Positions 8,734 to 17,564 of a stretch of 56,185 nt of DNA are shown one piece after another; position 1 is the stretch's first letter; every line of letters begins with the position of its first letter. Made by a program: the position numbers and the translations under genes. The stretch lies in the NCBI GenBank assembly GCA_043808235.1, contig JAZDFC010000007.1:1-56185 (forward strand). The letters are read 5' to 3'. Source of the DNA: JAZDFC01 sp043808235 (GTDB lineage Bacteria > Bacteroidota > Ignavibacteria > Ignavibacteriales > Melioribacteraceae). The notes below the pieces were generated by a model that saw only the letters and a program-made list of their open reading frames with translations, was not told where the DNA came from and searched no databases.

Positions 8734-9744
8734 CTAATTGTTTTTGTTTATAAGATTAATAACAACCTTTACAATCATTTCTTTTTCTTTCGGATTGCTT
8801 TCGGCAATCATAAGACAAAGGGCAACCAGCGCATTATCTGCTATTCGTTTTTCGCCGGTTTGTCTGTAAAGGATTTCGTTTCTATCCAGAAACCACAGAA
8901 ATATCGTTGCGGCAATTCTTTTATTACCATCAATGAACGAATGATTTTTTATAATGAAATATAAAAGATTGGCTGCTTTTTCTTCCACGCTTGGATACAA
9001 TTCCTTTCCGCCGAATGTTTGGTAAATTGTTTTTACAGAACTTTTAAATGAATTATCCTTCTCTTTTCCAAAAAAGGAAGATGCGCCGAATTTCTTATTC
9101 AAATTATCAATTATTCTTTTCGCACCGGTGTAGGTTATCTTAAATTTTTCCTTTGCAGTTACTCGCTTTATTTTCAAAGACTGGTAGTCATACCCATCAA
9201 GGAGATCAAGCGCGCGGGTGTAATCGGTTACAACCTTTAATATTCCGGAAAACTCATCTTGAGTTAATTGGTAATTTTCTGCAACCGAGGTAAACAATTC
9301 CAATGTCTTTTCAATTTCCTTTATTCGTTCTGTCTGCTCTTTCAATTTTCTTTCGTTGAGAGCATATCCTTTTACAAGATAGTCTTTCAACACCTTGTTT
9401 GCCCAAATGCGGAATTGCGTTCCCCGTTTTGACTTTACGCGATAACCGACAGAGATAATCACATCGAGATTGTAATAGCCGGTTTTATACCTTTTGCCAT
9501 CCGCAGCAGTTGTCAGGTATTCCTTGACAACTGAATCTTTCAATAGTTCTCCTTCCTTGAAGATATTATTAATATGCAAACTGATATTTTGCTTTGTTTG
9601 CATAAATAATTGCATCATTTGTGCTTGTGTAAGCCAAACCGTTTCTTCCTCCAGCTTAACATCCAGTTCGATGTTGCCGTCAGGCGTTTTGTAAAGGATT
9701 ATTTCGCCTTTGGGAAAATTATTTTCAATGATTTTATTTTTCAT
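8734..9744 (-). CDS. RhuM-family protein with C-terminal Fic/Doc domain
   Basis: The 336-residue product joins two modules. Residues about 15-125 match the RhuM (virulence RhuM) domain, with VWLTQAQMMQLF, NISLHINNIF, YYNLDVIISVGYRVKS and GTQFRIWANKVLKDYL. A charged helical linker (130-165) follows. Residues about 170-330 form a Fic/Doc domain with HSFIDGNKR at 268-276, close to the HxFx(D/N)GNxR motif of enzymes that AMPylate or phosphorylate targets. The histidine and arginine of the active site are present. Such fusions are common beside mobile or defence genes, and here a restriction-modification and toxin-antitoxin group lies next to it. No separate antitoxin or inhibitory helix was recognised, so toxin status is inference. 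Confidence 0.85.
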   Translation of the reverse strand: MKNKIIENNFPKGEIILYKTPDGNIELDVKLEEETVWLTQAQMMQLFMQTKQNISLHINNIFKEGELLKDSVVKEYLTTAADGKRYKTGYYNLDVIISVGYRVKSKRGTQFRIWANKVLKDYLVKGYALNERKLKEQTERIKEIEKTLELFTSVAENYQLTQDEFSGILKVVTDYTRALDLLDGYDYQSLKIKRVTAKEKFKITYTGAKRIIDNLNKKFGASSFFGKEKDNSFKSSVKTIYQTFGGKELYPSVEEKAANLLYFIIKNHSFIDGNKRIAATIFLWFLDRNEILYRQTGEKRIADNALVALCLMIAESNPKEKEMIVKVVINLINKNN

Positions 9745-9797
9745 TTATGCTGAGTAAAAAAATTATAAAGGATATTGTAATAGACGAGCGGCAAATA

Positions 9798-10712
9798 TCA
9801 TAAAGGTTCCTTTGATAACCTAGTATACCACGAAAAGACGTCTTTATAATCTAAAAAATTACATGAATTTACAAGACCACTGATTTTAAAAGTCGGGCGA
9901 TTTATTTGTTTGAAGAATAATGCTCTCCTGATATCATTTGAGACAATGCTATATTTTGGATTTAAGAAAGGTTCAATAAGATGCAAGTCATTGAACCGCA
10001 ACAAACCAGAATAAATGGGTGTGGAATGCTCAACTTCAAATAATGCTTTGACTTGACTAGATCCACGTTGTAACCAAATGATATCTACTTCACTTATTAT
10101 ATCCATTATTTTATCATACCGATTTGGTAAATCGCGAATACATTCAAACTTTCTTGAGTAGTTCCAATCAAGTTTATTCCTATCTATTGGCGGTATCCAA
10201 ATATCCAAGCCTTTATGCAAACCAATTGAACCTATGAGAGTTTGAATTTGTGAATGATTAAAGTCTGGAGTACTATCAATCTTATTTAGATCTATTCTTT
10301 CAGAAAGATAATCCCAACCGAAATAACTCTCAATATTAAACCTACCTGAATTGGCAATATATAACTCCATTCCATCATCTTGTAGAAAAATTGAGGCCTT
10401 TATTTGTCCATCAGATGCTGGCTCGAGCGAACTAAATATATCTTCAAATTCAGCATAAGGAATAAATATTGGCTGTGCTTGTTTCTCCCACAAAAAACAA
10501 ATTACCGAATTATAACCCTCCAGATATTTTAAGTCCTCTTTCCTAATTCCATAAAACGCTTGATTTCTACTATGAATTTTGGAATATCGAATATAGATTC
10601 GACATAATCCATCGCCTATTTCAAATAGAGAAAGACTATTTGGTAATTTTTTCAAATTACCAAATCTTTTTTTTAATTCACATAGGAAATCGGATTTGAT
10701 TAGGTTGGGCAT
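9798..10712 (-). CDS. Probable PD-(D/E)XK restriction endonuclease-like protein
   Basis: The 304-residue protein was not matched to a named family. Its C-terminal half has a pattern expected of PD-(D/E)XK nucleases: Asp210 in SEVDIIWLQ and Glu226-x-Glu228 in ALFEVEHST, an ExE form like that of BamHI, followed by IYSGLLRFNDL. The N-terminal 180 residues are of unknown type. The gene lies in the same orientation as a DNA methyltransferase gene 211 nt upstream, which fits a type II restriction-modification pair. The nuclease assignment therefore rests on a short motif plus context. It could also be a non-catalytic DNA-binding protein. No signal peptide. Confidence 0.5.
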   Translation of the reverse strand: MPNLIKSDFLCELKKRFGNLKKLPNSLSLFEIGDGLCRIYIRYSKIHSRNQAFYGIRKEDLKYLEGYNSVICFLWEKQAQPIFIPYAEFEDIFSSLEPASDGQIKASIFLQDDGMELYIANSGRFNIESYFGWDYLSERIDLNKIDSTPDFNHSQIQTLIGSIGLHKGLDIWIPPIDRNKLDWNYSRKFECIRDLPNRYDKIMDIISEVDIIWLQRGSSQVKALFEVEHSTPIYSGLLRFNDLHLIEPFLNPKYSIVSNDIRRALFFKQINRPTFKISGLVNSCNFLDYKDVFSWYTRLSKEPL

Positions 10713-10720
10713 TTTTGTCT

Positions 10721-10819
10721 CTAATATATTAATGAAGGTGTAATTAATTCATGATCACACGATGTTTCTTGGACAGTGACTAAATTAAAAGATTTCACCA
10801 TTTCCTTTTTTTCTTTCAT
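10721..10819 (-). CDS. Micro-ORF (32 aa) coupled by ATGA to the preceding micro-ORF
   Basis: A 32-codon frame starts at ATG 10819-10817, whose last bases form the TGA stop of the 36-codon frame before it, and ends 8 nt before the nuclease gene. It begins MKEKKEMVKSFNLVTV. No family is recognised. It may be a real small protein in an ATGA-linked chain, or debris of a damaged methyltransferase C-terminus. Confidence 0.3.
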   Translation of the reverse strand: MKEKKEMVKSFNLVTVQETSCDHELITPSLIY

Positions 10820-10926
10820 ATTATTTCCTTGGAGGTATTAATAAAATAATCAATTGAATTTGTTGATCTATTAGAAAAATTCTTTGGCTCGCCTGAACGG
10901 ATATTTAACTCTTCCAAATATTTCAT
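10816..10926 (-). CDS. Micro-ORF (36 aa) coupled by ATGA to the methyltransferase stop
   Basis: A 36-codon frame opens at ATG 10926-10924, overlapping the TGA stop of the short methyltransferase as ATGA. It begins MKYLEELNIRSGEPKNFSN and ends NTSKEII. It contains none of the missing methyltransferase motifs (no DPFxGSGT). The function is unknown, and the ATGA coupling is the main reason to list it. Confidence 0.35.
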   Translation of the reverse strand: MKYLEELNIRSGEPKNFSNRSTNSIDYFINTSKEII

Positions 10927-11447
10927 GGATTCTTCTCTTTTTGAGAATACCTTTCAGGATATTTGACCCACCATTCTTTCAAGTCAATTGGATCTTTAAT
11001 TCTATCAACATAATACTTATAATTGTTTGTTTTAGTAAAAAAAAGAATATACTCAAATCTATTTCTAAGCTGTCCTTTGTGAGACCATGGCAGCGTCTTC
11101 CCCTTATCCCAAATTATTATGTCTCTTAATATCCAACCACATTCGGCACAGATTCTTGCTACATCAAAGGGTAATAATTTTAATTGGCCATACTTTTTAA
11201 ATGTGTCAACAACAATCCACATCGCTCCATTTTCCTTTGTAGTAGCATAACACTGAAAAAATACATTCTTTAGTGCAGGCAGATATTCCATTTCATAATT
11301 TTGTCCAAATCCAATTTGATCTCTGGTTCCATAATTTTTCAAGTCAGCATAAGGTGGTGAAGTAATAATCAAATCCACTAAAGGTAATTTAATGGTGTTA
11401 AGCAGCTGCCGAGCATCCAAATTATATATTATGTTTGTCTTAATCAT
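10923..11447 (-). CDS. DNA N4/N6-methyltransferase, C-terminally short
   Basis: The 174-residue product has the catalytic motif IV TSPPY (29-33) right after VDLII, and the following region with WIVVDTFKKYG, ILRDIIIWDKG and FEYILFFTK fits motifs V-VIII of beta-class amino-methyltransferases. In that class the SAM-binding motif (DPFxGSGT) lies near the C-terminus, in proteins of about 300 residues. Here the protein stops after ERYSQKEKNP, so the SAM site is missing. Its ATG overlaps the stop of the PIN toxin as ATGA, and its own stop overlaps the next ATG. It may be inactive, or may need another polypeptide. The family is clear; activity is doubtful. Confidence 0.75.
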   Translation of the reverse strand: MIKTNIIYNLDARQLLNTIKLPLVDLIITSPPYADLKNYGTRDQIGFGQNYEMEYLPALKNVFFQCYATTKENGAMWIVVDTFKKYGQLKLLPFDVARICAECGWILRDIIIWDKGKTLPWSHKGQLRNRFEYILFFTKTNNYKYYVDRIKDPIDLKEWWVKYPERYSQKEKNP

Positions 11448-11842
11448 ATCCAGTAAATTTTTATTTCTTTCTCTACAGATTTAAATTCTTTATCACCGGT
11501 AACAAGAACAGCTTTTTTAATTTTCGTAGTTGCCGCAGCAAATGCATCGGCATAAGATATTTTGTGAAATGCCTTGTATTGTGCAGCCTGTAATGTCAGT
11601 TCTTTGTTTGCTTCGACAATTATAATCGGGTAACGGGCAAAGGTGTCTTTATAAAGCTCCGCTCTTTCTTTTCCACCTTCACGCAAAGCTATATAGTACA
11701 TTTCACCCCAATTCACCACACACAGAAATATCTCCGCTTTATCTGCAAGGGCTTCTTTAAATATTTCCGCGACTTCTTTTGCTCCTTTCTCTCCCTCTGC
11801 GTATGCAATTAAAGAATAACTATCCAATACATATCTTTTCAT
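11444..11842 (-). CDS. PIN-domain (VapC-like) toxin
   Basis: The 132-residue protein has the four acidic residues of the PIN nuclease core: Asp7 in YVLDSYSLIAY, Glu47 in NWGEMYY, Asp99 in SYADAFAAA and Asp117 in VTGDKEF. PIN toxins cleave RNA with bound Mg2+ or Mn2+. It begins by a 4-nt ATGA overlap with the AbrB-type antitoxin gene upstream and ends by the same kind of overlap with the DNA methyltransferase. This links the toxin-antitoxin pair to the restriction-modification genes in one translated chain. Family assignment is secure; the RNA target is not known. Confidence 0.88.
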   Translation of the reverse strand: MKRYVLDSYSLIAYAEGEKGAKEVAEIFKEALADKAEIFLCVVNWGEMYYIALREGGKERAELYKDTFARYPIIIVEANKELTLQAAQYKAFHKISYADAFAAATTKIKKAVLVTGDKEFKSVEKEIKIYWI

Positions 11843-12069
11843 AATTCACGCTCTTTCATTTTTTCTACCATAAGTGCTTTAAGAAGTTTTCCCTCAGTTT
11901 TCATAAATCCTATATTGTTTTCAATCGTTTCTTCGGTAACAGGTACAATCTTAATCCCTTCGCTGTCGGTATAAAAATTAACTCTTGTGCCATCTTTAAT
12001 TCCAAACATTTTTCTAAGCCTGGATGGGATTACCAATTGTCCTTTAGTTGTAACATATCCAACTTCCAT
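11839..12069 (-). CDS. AbrB/MazE-type antitoxin
   Basis: The 76-residue protein carries a SpoVT-AbrB swapped-hairpin DNA-binding domain: VTTKGQLVIPSRLRKMFGIKDG at residues 6-27, then VNFYTDSEGIKIVPV. In toxin-antitoxin operons this domain both binds the promoter and anchors a C-terminal toxin-neutralising tail, here the charged segment MKTEGKLLKALMVEKMKEREL. It is the first gene of the minus-strand island and overlaps the PIN toxin by 4 nt. Autoregulation of the whole downstream chain is expected from the family. Confidence 0.85.
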   Translation of the reverse strand: MEVGYVTTKGQLVIPSRLRKMFGIKDGTRVNFYTDSEGIKIVPVTEETIENNIGFMKTEGKLLKALMVEKMKEREL

Positions 12070-12297
12070 TTTATCTCCTTTTGTCTTTCGTTCATCGCAA
12101 AGTTAGATAATACCACAATGTAAGTCAAATTATTTTTGTAAGGCGTACAAATATATTCTCTCGTGAAATATAGTTTACAACTACAATGGGCCGGCGATAA
12201 ATCAGAAATAACACGACAAAAAGAAAACAAAAGGATCGTTTCTGTACATAGTTCAATATGGTTGAAAAAAAGACAATTGAGGAATGTGTAAAAGAAA

Positions 12298-13524
12298 TCA
12301 GTATTGCAGCGATATGATTACTACCGATGCGACAAGGGTTATAATTGTAACAACAAATCCGGTTTTAAAAAATTCCCAAAACTTGATTTCGATTCCGTGT
12401 TTCTTCGCAGATTCGATTACAATAAGATTTGCAACTGCGCCAATGATTGTTGCGTTCCCTGCAAGAGTTGCCGCTGAAGCAAGCGCAAGCCACATCATCT
12501 CGCTAGCCGAGGCTTTCATTATTGGAAGCATTAAAATTGTATATGGAACATTGCTGACAATCTGCGATAATAAAAGACTTAATCCATGAAGTCCGGTCAA
12601 TCCGTGCAAATCATTCGAAAGCGGTGAGTTATTAATTAAATTGTCAAGCGCACCGGTTTTTTCGAATCCACGTACAACAATAAACAAACCCGCAAAGAAG
12701 AGAAGCAGCACCCAGTCAACTTCTTTTATAACCTTCGACGGCTGTATCTTTCCGAAAATTAACATGAGGGATGCACCGGTTAAAGCCACCACCGGAATTA
12801 TTACGTTAAGCGTATTCCCGAGAAAAAAGAAAATAACAACTAATCCGAAAATCGGCACCGAGAATTTCATCGAGCCGTAATTGTAGTCGAATTGTTCTTC
12901 CTTGAAAATAAGTTTTTCTTTTGTTCTAAATTCTCGTTTATACATAAGTCTCATTGCAATAATTAGTAATATCATTCCGACAAATGATACCGGAGCTAAT
13001 TTCAATAGAAATATTTCATACGGAATACCGGATTGAATACCAATTAAAACGTTCTGCGGATTCCCTGTTATTGCCATTACGCTTCCGATATTCGAGGCTA
13101 ATATTTCCGCAATCAAATACGGAACCGGATTTAGTTTACCCGACCTGCAGATTTGAATTACTACCGGTGTGAAGAGCAACACGACGGCGTCATTTACCAA
13201 AAACGCGCTTGCAATGCCGGTAACAAATACAATTATCGTCATGAGCTGCGTTCTGCTTTTCGAAAGCGAAATTGTTTTCTCCGCAATCAACGTGAAGAAT
13301 CCGTCAAGTTCAAGCACGGCGATTATTATCATCATTCCCAGTAAGAGAGCGATTGTGTTGAAATCAATAGCTGAAATAGCTTCGTCAAAATCAAGAATTC
13401 CAAACAATATCATCGCTACGGCGCCGAAGAATGCCGCCGAAGGACGGTCAATATTCACTCCGGGTAATCGTGTGAAAATTATCCCGAGATACGTAATTGT
13501 GAAAATTATGATTGCAATTGTCAT
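12298..13524 (-). CDS. ArsB/NhaD-type ion transporter permease (IT superfamily)
   Basis: The 408-residue protein is almost entirely hydrophobic with about 11-12 predicted membrane segments. It carries the paired hallmarks of the IT superfamily permeases: ASAFLVNDAVVLLFTPVV in the first half, SNIGSVMAITGNPQNVLIG at the first re-entrant loop, and SNVPYTILMLPI with AGNATIIGAVANLIVIE in the second half. Members export arsenite or exchange Na+/H+, or carry dicarboxylates. No arsR, arsC or other arsenic gene is nearby, so a generic anion or Na+/H+ function is more prudent. It lies in the inner membrane and is followed by the toxin-antitoxin island after about 230 nt. Confidence 0.85.
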   Translation of the reverse strand: MTIAIIIFTITYLGIIFTRLPGVNIDRPSAAFFGAVAMILFGILDFDEAISAIDFNTIALLLGMMIIIAVLELDGFFTLIAEKTISLSKSRTQLMTIIVFVTGIASAFLVNDAVVLLFTPVVIQICRSGKLNPVPYLIAEILASNIGSVMAITGNPQNVLIGIQSGIPYEIFLLKLAPVSFVGMILLIIAMRLMYKREFRTKEKLIFKEEQFDYNYGSMKFSVPIFGLVVIFFFLGNTLNVIIPVVALTGASLMLIFGKIQPSKVIKEVDWVLLLFFAGLFIVVRGFEKTGALDNLINNSPLSNDLHGLTGLHGLSLLLSQIVSNVPYTILMLPIMKASASEMMWLALASAATLAGNATIIGAVANLIVIESAKKHGIEIKFWEFFKTGFVVTIITLVASVVIISLQY

Positions 13525-13564
13525 AGCAGCTAATATTTTAAAAATTTACGCCAAAATATAAAAC

Positions 13565-14428
13565 ATGATTACGACAATGAATCGTTCTTTTGAAATTATG
13601 TGTTATATTTCAAACAAAATTTTATTCTCATTTGAAGAAAAAAACATGCGCCCAAAAGGAAAAGTTAGGAAATTACTAAACCTATTTACATGGAATTTGA
13701 CAAGGCTGCGATTCCCCGTCAAACACAAAATCGAATTGGAAAAACTTGGTACTGATTATGGCGGATGGACAATCCCGAAGAATATTTTAAATGAAAAATC
13801 TGTTTGCTACCTTGCCGGGGCGGGAGAGGATATTTCGTTCGATATAAGCATTGCTGAAAAATACCATTCGCAGGTTTTTATATTTGATCCAACCCCTCGT
13901 GCAAAAATCCATTTTGACGAACTCGTTAAACATGTTAATAATGGCGAGCCGATGATAGTAAACAATATTCCTTCGGATATTTATTCCGTTTCAAAAGGGA
14001 ATGTCGGCAAACTCAAATTTCTCGAAGTTGGGTTGTGGGATAAAACAGAACAGTTAAAATTTTTCGTTCCCCAAAATCCGACTGAAGTTTCTCACTCAAT
14101 TGTTAATCTTCAGCAAACAGAAAATTATTTTCTTGCATCGGTAAAGCGACTGTCGGAAATAATGAAGGAACTGGGACACAGGTCTATTGATTTACTGAAA
14201 CTCGATATTGAAGGTGCCGAATATAAAGTCATTGATTCTTTTCTCGACGACAAGTTGGATATCAAAGTTATCTGCATCGAATTCGATGAAGCGAATTCAC
14301 CACTCGATTTTTTATACTGTCTCCGGCTGCACAAATCAATTAAGAAAATAATTAATGCCGGTTATTCTATTGTGTACAAAGATAACCGCTATGATTATAC
14401 TTTTGTACGGAATGATGTTTTAGTGTAA
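13565..14428 (+). CDS. FkbM-family SAM-dependent methyltransferase
   Basis: The 287-residue product resembles FkbM methyltransferases, which O-methylate sugars, polyketides or lipids. It has the SAM-site opening VCYLAGAGEDISFDISIA, a first acidic strand VFIFDPTP, and the family signature LLKLDIEGAEYKVIDSF followed by CIEFDE. The start is uncertain: an internal ATG at 13646 (Met28, before RPKGKVRKLL) would remove a hydrophobic leader that looks atypical. It converges with a GT-C glycosyltransferase gene 29 nt away, a pairing that suggests surface glycan modification, although the two are on opposite strands. Confidence 0.8.
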   Translation: MITTMNRSFEIMCYISNKILFSFEEKNMRPKGKVRKLLNLFTWNLTRLRFPVKHKIELEKLGTDYGGWTIPKNILNEKSVCYLAGAGEDISFDISIAEKYHSQVFIFDPTPRAKIHFDELVKHVNNGEPMIVNNIPSDIYSVSKGNVGKLKFLEVGLWDKTEQLKFFVPQNPTEVSHSIVNLQQTENYFLASVKRLSEIMKELGHRSIDLLKLDIEGAEYKVIDSFLDDKLDIKVICIEFDEANSPLDFLYCLRLHKSIKKIINAGYSIVYKDNRYDYTFVRNDVLV

Positions 14429-14457
14429 ATTATCTTCAACTGCGTACATCATGTTTC

Positions 14458-15933
14458 TTATTTTATCGAGAGGTAGAGTGAGTAGTTAACATCCACCAGC
14501 TCTACTCTTCGCAATCCATAATTACAATAGTTATTGGAGAGAAACTCGTCGAAAGAACTTCCGAGTTTAAAAATATAAAATGGATTCTTTCCAATCGATT
14601 GCAGCTTATTTATAATTTCATCAGTTAACGATTCAAAATAAATTACCCGGTGCGGTATTTTGCAGAATAATTGGTGCTTGTAATTATAATCGGTATAAAA
14701 ATGAGATGAGTTTTTTATCTGATCAATTTTTTCAACTTTCTCCCATAATAGTTTTTCTGCAGGATACTTGGTAGATAATTCCAATTCAAGGTTATAATTA
14801 AACAGATCCATATTCATCATGATTAACAGTGGGATTATGAACACGATAATTCCATACTTTCCGTTCGATAAAATATTATAAAGCAAATCAACTCCGGAGA
14901 ACAATACAATGACTCCGAGTATAATTACTGGTGCAAGTATTCGGTGGTTCAGCGAATCGAATGATGCAAGGAGGGAAATGAGATACGTCCCGATAAAATA
15001 AATTACCGCCACAACAAGCAAATGCTTGTGCTTCACTATTTGCGTTTGATTGCTTTTAGTGAATAGCGGGAAGACCAATATTACTGCAAACAATAAAACA
15101 AAACACCATGCGATAGCCTTATTCCAACCAAATATTTTGTAAAGATAAATAAGCGGATCCATCAATCTTGCCGTATCAATTGAATATCCAACTCCATGAG
15201 ATTCAGTTGTTATACCGTACAAAATTTTGCTTCGGAGAAACCAAAGGAATACCGGCGCAGAGACGAAAAGGACAATCAATAACGTTCTCAATAATTTTTT
15301 TCGTAGGCGGTTGGATAATAAAATGGGAACAACGAAAAGCGCAACATCTAATATTCCGATATATCTGACCCAGCTTGCAAGAAATAAAAACAAGGCTCCA
15401 TAAATCCAGTTTCTTTTTGTGTCGTCTCCATTAATTATCTTCAACGAAAAATTTAATCCGAGCAACGCGAGTGAAACAAATATTGTTTCCGACCAAAGAT
15501 TTACTGTAATTAATTTAAATGGAATCAGAAAAGTGAGGAAGACAAAAAAAACAATCTTTGTGAATGGTTTCAAATCCAACCGCAAAGCGACAAGATGAAG
15601 CGAGAGAAATAAAAGTACAATCGCCACCGATTGAGCAATCATTGCCGCAAGAAATTGATTTCGAAAAATTAGAATGAATAACGAGAGATATAGCGGAAAT
15701 CCCGGCGGATATTCGGTGTATTTTTCCATTTCGGGCTGCATCGAGTGAGAGGGCCAGTTTGAATAAACAAGCAGCTCTCCTTTCTCAACAAGATTTTTAG
15801 CAGCGGTTAAATAGAAAGTCGAATCGTTGGTGATGGAAAAATCAGATATCATTCGCGCAAGCATAAATAGACAGAGCAAAACGATTACAACGTTTGGCAA
15901 TACTATTAGAGCCGTGTTTGAAAATCTAATCAT
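14458..15933 (-). CDS. GT-C fold membrane glycosyltransferase (ArnT/PMT-like)
   Basis: The 491-residue protein has about 11 membrane segments. The first periplasmic loop contains NDSTFYLTAAKNL and EYPPGFPLYLSLFI, the typical layout of lipid-linked sugar transferases of the GT39/GT83/GT87 type, where an acidic residue in the first loop is catalytic. A shorter soluble tail of about 110 residues follows the last helices. Such enzymes move sugars from polyprenyl carriers to lipids or proteins on the outer face of the inner membrane. The substrate is unknown. It lies 27 nt downstream of pabC but in the same orientation, so may be co-transcribed with the pab genes without functional relation. Confidence 0.75.
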   Translation of the reverse strand: MIRFSNTALIVLPNVVIVLLCLFMLARMISDFSITNDSTFYLTAAKNLVEKGELLVYSNWPSHSMQPEMEKYTEYPPGFPLYLSLFILIFRNQFLAAMIAQSVAIVLLFLSLHLVALRLDLKPFTKIVFFVFLTFLIPFKLITVNLWSETIFVSLALLGLNFSLKIINGDDTKRNWIYGALFLFLASWVRYIGILDVALFVVPILLSNRLRKKLLRTLLIVLFVSAPVFLWFLRSKILYGITTESHGVGYSIDTARLMDPLIYLYKIFGWNKAIAWCFVLLFAVILVFPLFTKSNQTQIVKHKHLLVVAVIYFIGTYLISLLASFDSLNHRILAPVIILGVIVLFSGVDLLYNILSNGKYGIIVFIIPLLIMMNMDLFNYNLELELSTKYPAEKLLWEKVEKIDQIKNSSHFYTDYNYKHQLFCKIPHRVIYFESLTDEIINKLQSIGKNPFYIFKLGSSFDEFLSNNYCNYGLRRVELVDVNYSLYLSIK

Positions 15934-15960
15934 TGTAAAAAATAATATCTGTCCTTCTTT

Positions 15961-16566
15961 TTATCTGCTTATTGAGTTTATCGTCAGCTTTATTCTATCT
16001 TCAAGATTTATCATAGCATTTATTAATCCGATTTCTTCAAAATTGTTAAGTTCGGTAATATGAATTACTGCCGGAAAAATAGCGCCTTCTTTCAACAGCT
16101 TTGCTCTTTGCGTCCCCTCAAGTAACGGTTTCGAGGGAGTGAGCCATTTGTCGTGTTTTTTGAAAACGATATTGGAAAATGAAGTATCGGTCATCAGACC
16201 GTTCTTTACAACTACGATATCTTCGTCCGACCGGCAATTGCATTCTCTTTTAAGAATTTCGAATTTGCTTCGGTCGGTATATTTATAATCGTAGTTGATT
16301 TCGTTGCATTCAACAAGTTTTAATCCGTTGATTTTTCGCGGTTCATACTTCTCGAAATTTACTTCACGGATTTCAGTATTGAAAACTACCCGGCACTTGT
16401 AAACGCCTCCGAATAAATCCGACGGAACAGAAATGATGTTTTCTAAATCAACGGCTTCGCAAATGCCGAAAAGATCTCTCCGCGCTTTGTTCATCCTTTC
16501 ATTATGATATGAAAGATTCTGAGGCTGTCTGTTTACAATTTTTATTGTTTCAAATAATAGGGACAT
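15961..16566 (-). CDS. pabC: 4-amino-4-deoxychorismate lyase (class IV aminotransferase)
   Basis: The 201-residue protein is a short class IV PLP enzyme that would release pyruvate from aminodeoxychorismate to give 4-aminobenzoate for folate. Recognisable parts are LLFETIKI, NLSYHNERM (phosphate-binding Arg side), ILKRECNCRSDEDIVVVKNG and GLMTDTSFSNIVF, the usual substrate loop, then LLEGTQRAKLL. I chose the ATG at 16566; a TTG at 16578 would add four residues, and neither has a clear ribosome-binding site. The gene overlaps the end of pabB by 17 nt, which suggests translational coupling. The genomic pairing makes pabC more likely than a branched-chain aminotransferase. Confidence 0.85.
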   Translation of the reverse strand: MSLLFETIKIVNRQPQNLSYHNERMNKARRDLFGICEAVDLENIISVPSDLFGGVYKCRVVFNTEIREVNFEKYEPRKINGLKLVECNEINYDYKYTDRSKFEILKRECNCRSDEDIVVVKNGLMTDTSFSNIVFKKHDKWLTPSKPLLEGTQRAKLLKEGAIFPAVIHITELNNFEEIGLINAMINLEDRIKLTINSISR

Positions 16567-17536
16567 ACACTTTGTCAATCATTTCTTGATATTCTTGTTC
16601 AGCGAGGCTTAGATGAGTAATCCCGCCTCCGCTTCTATAAACAAAATTACCCTCGCTCTTCTCAATGAATCTTATCATCACGGCGCTATCGAGATTCTTT
16701 CCGTCGAACATTCCAAATATACCGGTAAAGTAACCACGTTTATTTTTCTCAACTTCTTTTATTATCTCAACTGTTTTTTTCTTTGGCGCGCCTGTTATTG
16801 AGCCGGCAGGCAAAAGCGAAAATATTATCTCTCCGATATTTTGATTATATTTTTCAGGCAAGTTGCCGGATATGGTGGAGCTTACTTGCAGCAACGTTTT
16901 ATCATTAGTCGTTATCTTGTCGATATAACGGAATTTTTCAACCGAAATGTTGTTTGCAACAATTCCCAAATCATTTCGGATGAGATCGACAATCGTGATG
17001 TGTTCGGCGGTTTCTTTTTCATCATTCAAAATAATTAGTTCTGCGTTTTCAATCGCAGCATCTATTGTTCCTTTCATCGGGTAGGAATATATTTTTCCGT
17101 CTATAATTTTTACAAAGGTTTCCGGTGAAAACACTACAAATTTATCATCGTAATACAGCTTGTATTTTGCCTTACTGAATTGAAATATTTCCTTCATCGT
17201 CAGATTTGTTTGAATCGGTGTCGGGAAAGTTAAATTCAATAAATAAGTATTGCCTGCCTTAATATTTTCAAAAACTTTGTCGAAGGCTATTTTATATTCG
17301 TCAAATCCAACCGGATGTTTTTCAAAAACAACATCCGAAGGTTTACCGAGAAATACCGGAGTATTTACTTTTTCATTAATCAGGTATAATATCTTTCCCG
17401 GGTCGATTTCATCTAATCTTAGGACAACGGAGGATAACATATCAAAATCAATAATAAATAAAAACGGAATCTGTTTCTTTCCCAGGTCATTCATTAATGC
17501 GGAAAACTGTTTTGTGTTATCCTTCATTGTATTCAA
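16550..17536 (-). CDS. pabB: Aminodeoxychorismate synthase component I
   Basis: The 328-residue protein belongs to the chorismate-utilising TrpE/PabB family and converts chorismate plus ammonia to aminodeoxychorismate. The core signatures are present: SYPMKGTIDAA, HITIVDLIRNDLG, SLLPAGSITGAPKKKTVEII, RGYFTGIFGMFDG and YRSGGGIT. It lacks most of the N-terminal domain and is shorter than typical E. coli-like PabB (about 450), as in other compact PabB proteins. Overlap with pabC supports the PabB rather than TrpE role. No pabA glutaminase is next to it; the stand-alone amidotransferase at 7207 is a distant possibility only. Confidence 0.9.
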   Translation of the reverse strand: MNTMKDNTKQFSALMNDLGKKQIPFLFIIDFDMLSSVVLRLDEIDPGKILYLINEKVNTPVFLGKPSDVVFEKHPVGFDEYKIAFDKVFENIKAGNTYLLNLTFPTPIQTNLTMKEIFQFSKAKYKLYYDDKFVVFSPETFVKIIDGKIYSYPMKGTIDAAIENAELIILNDEKETAEHITIVDLIRNDLGIVANNISVEKFRYIDKITTNDKTLLQVSSTISGNLPEKYNQNIGEIIFSLLPAGSITGAPKKKTVEIIKEVEKNKRGYFTGIFGMFDGKNLDSAVMIRFIEKSEGNFVYRSGGGITHLSLAEQEYQEMIDKVYVPII

Positions 17537-17564
17537 TTTTGCTTATGATTATCGGTAAAAAAGA

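Noticed and set aside
12030..12230. 66-codon minus-strand frame upstream of the AbrB antitoxin
   Set aside because: It overlaps the antitoxin start in another frame, has no family features and no ribosome-binding site.
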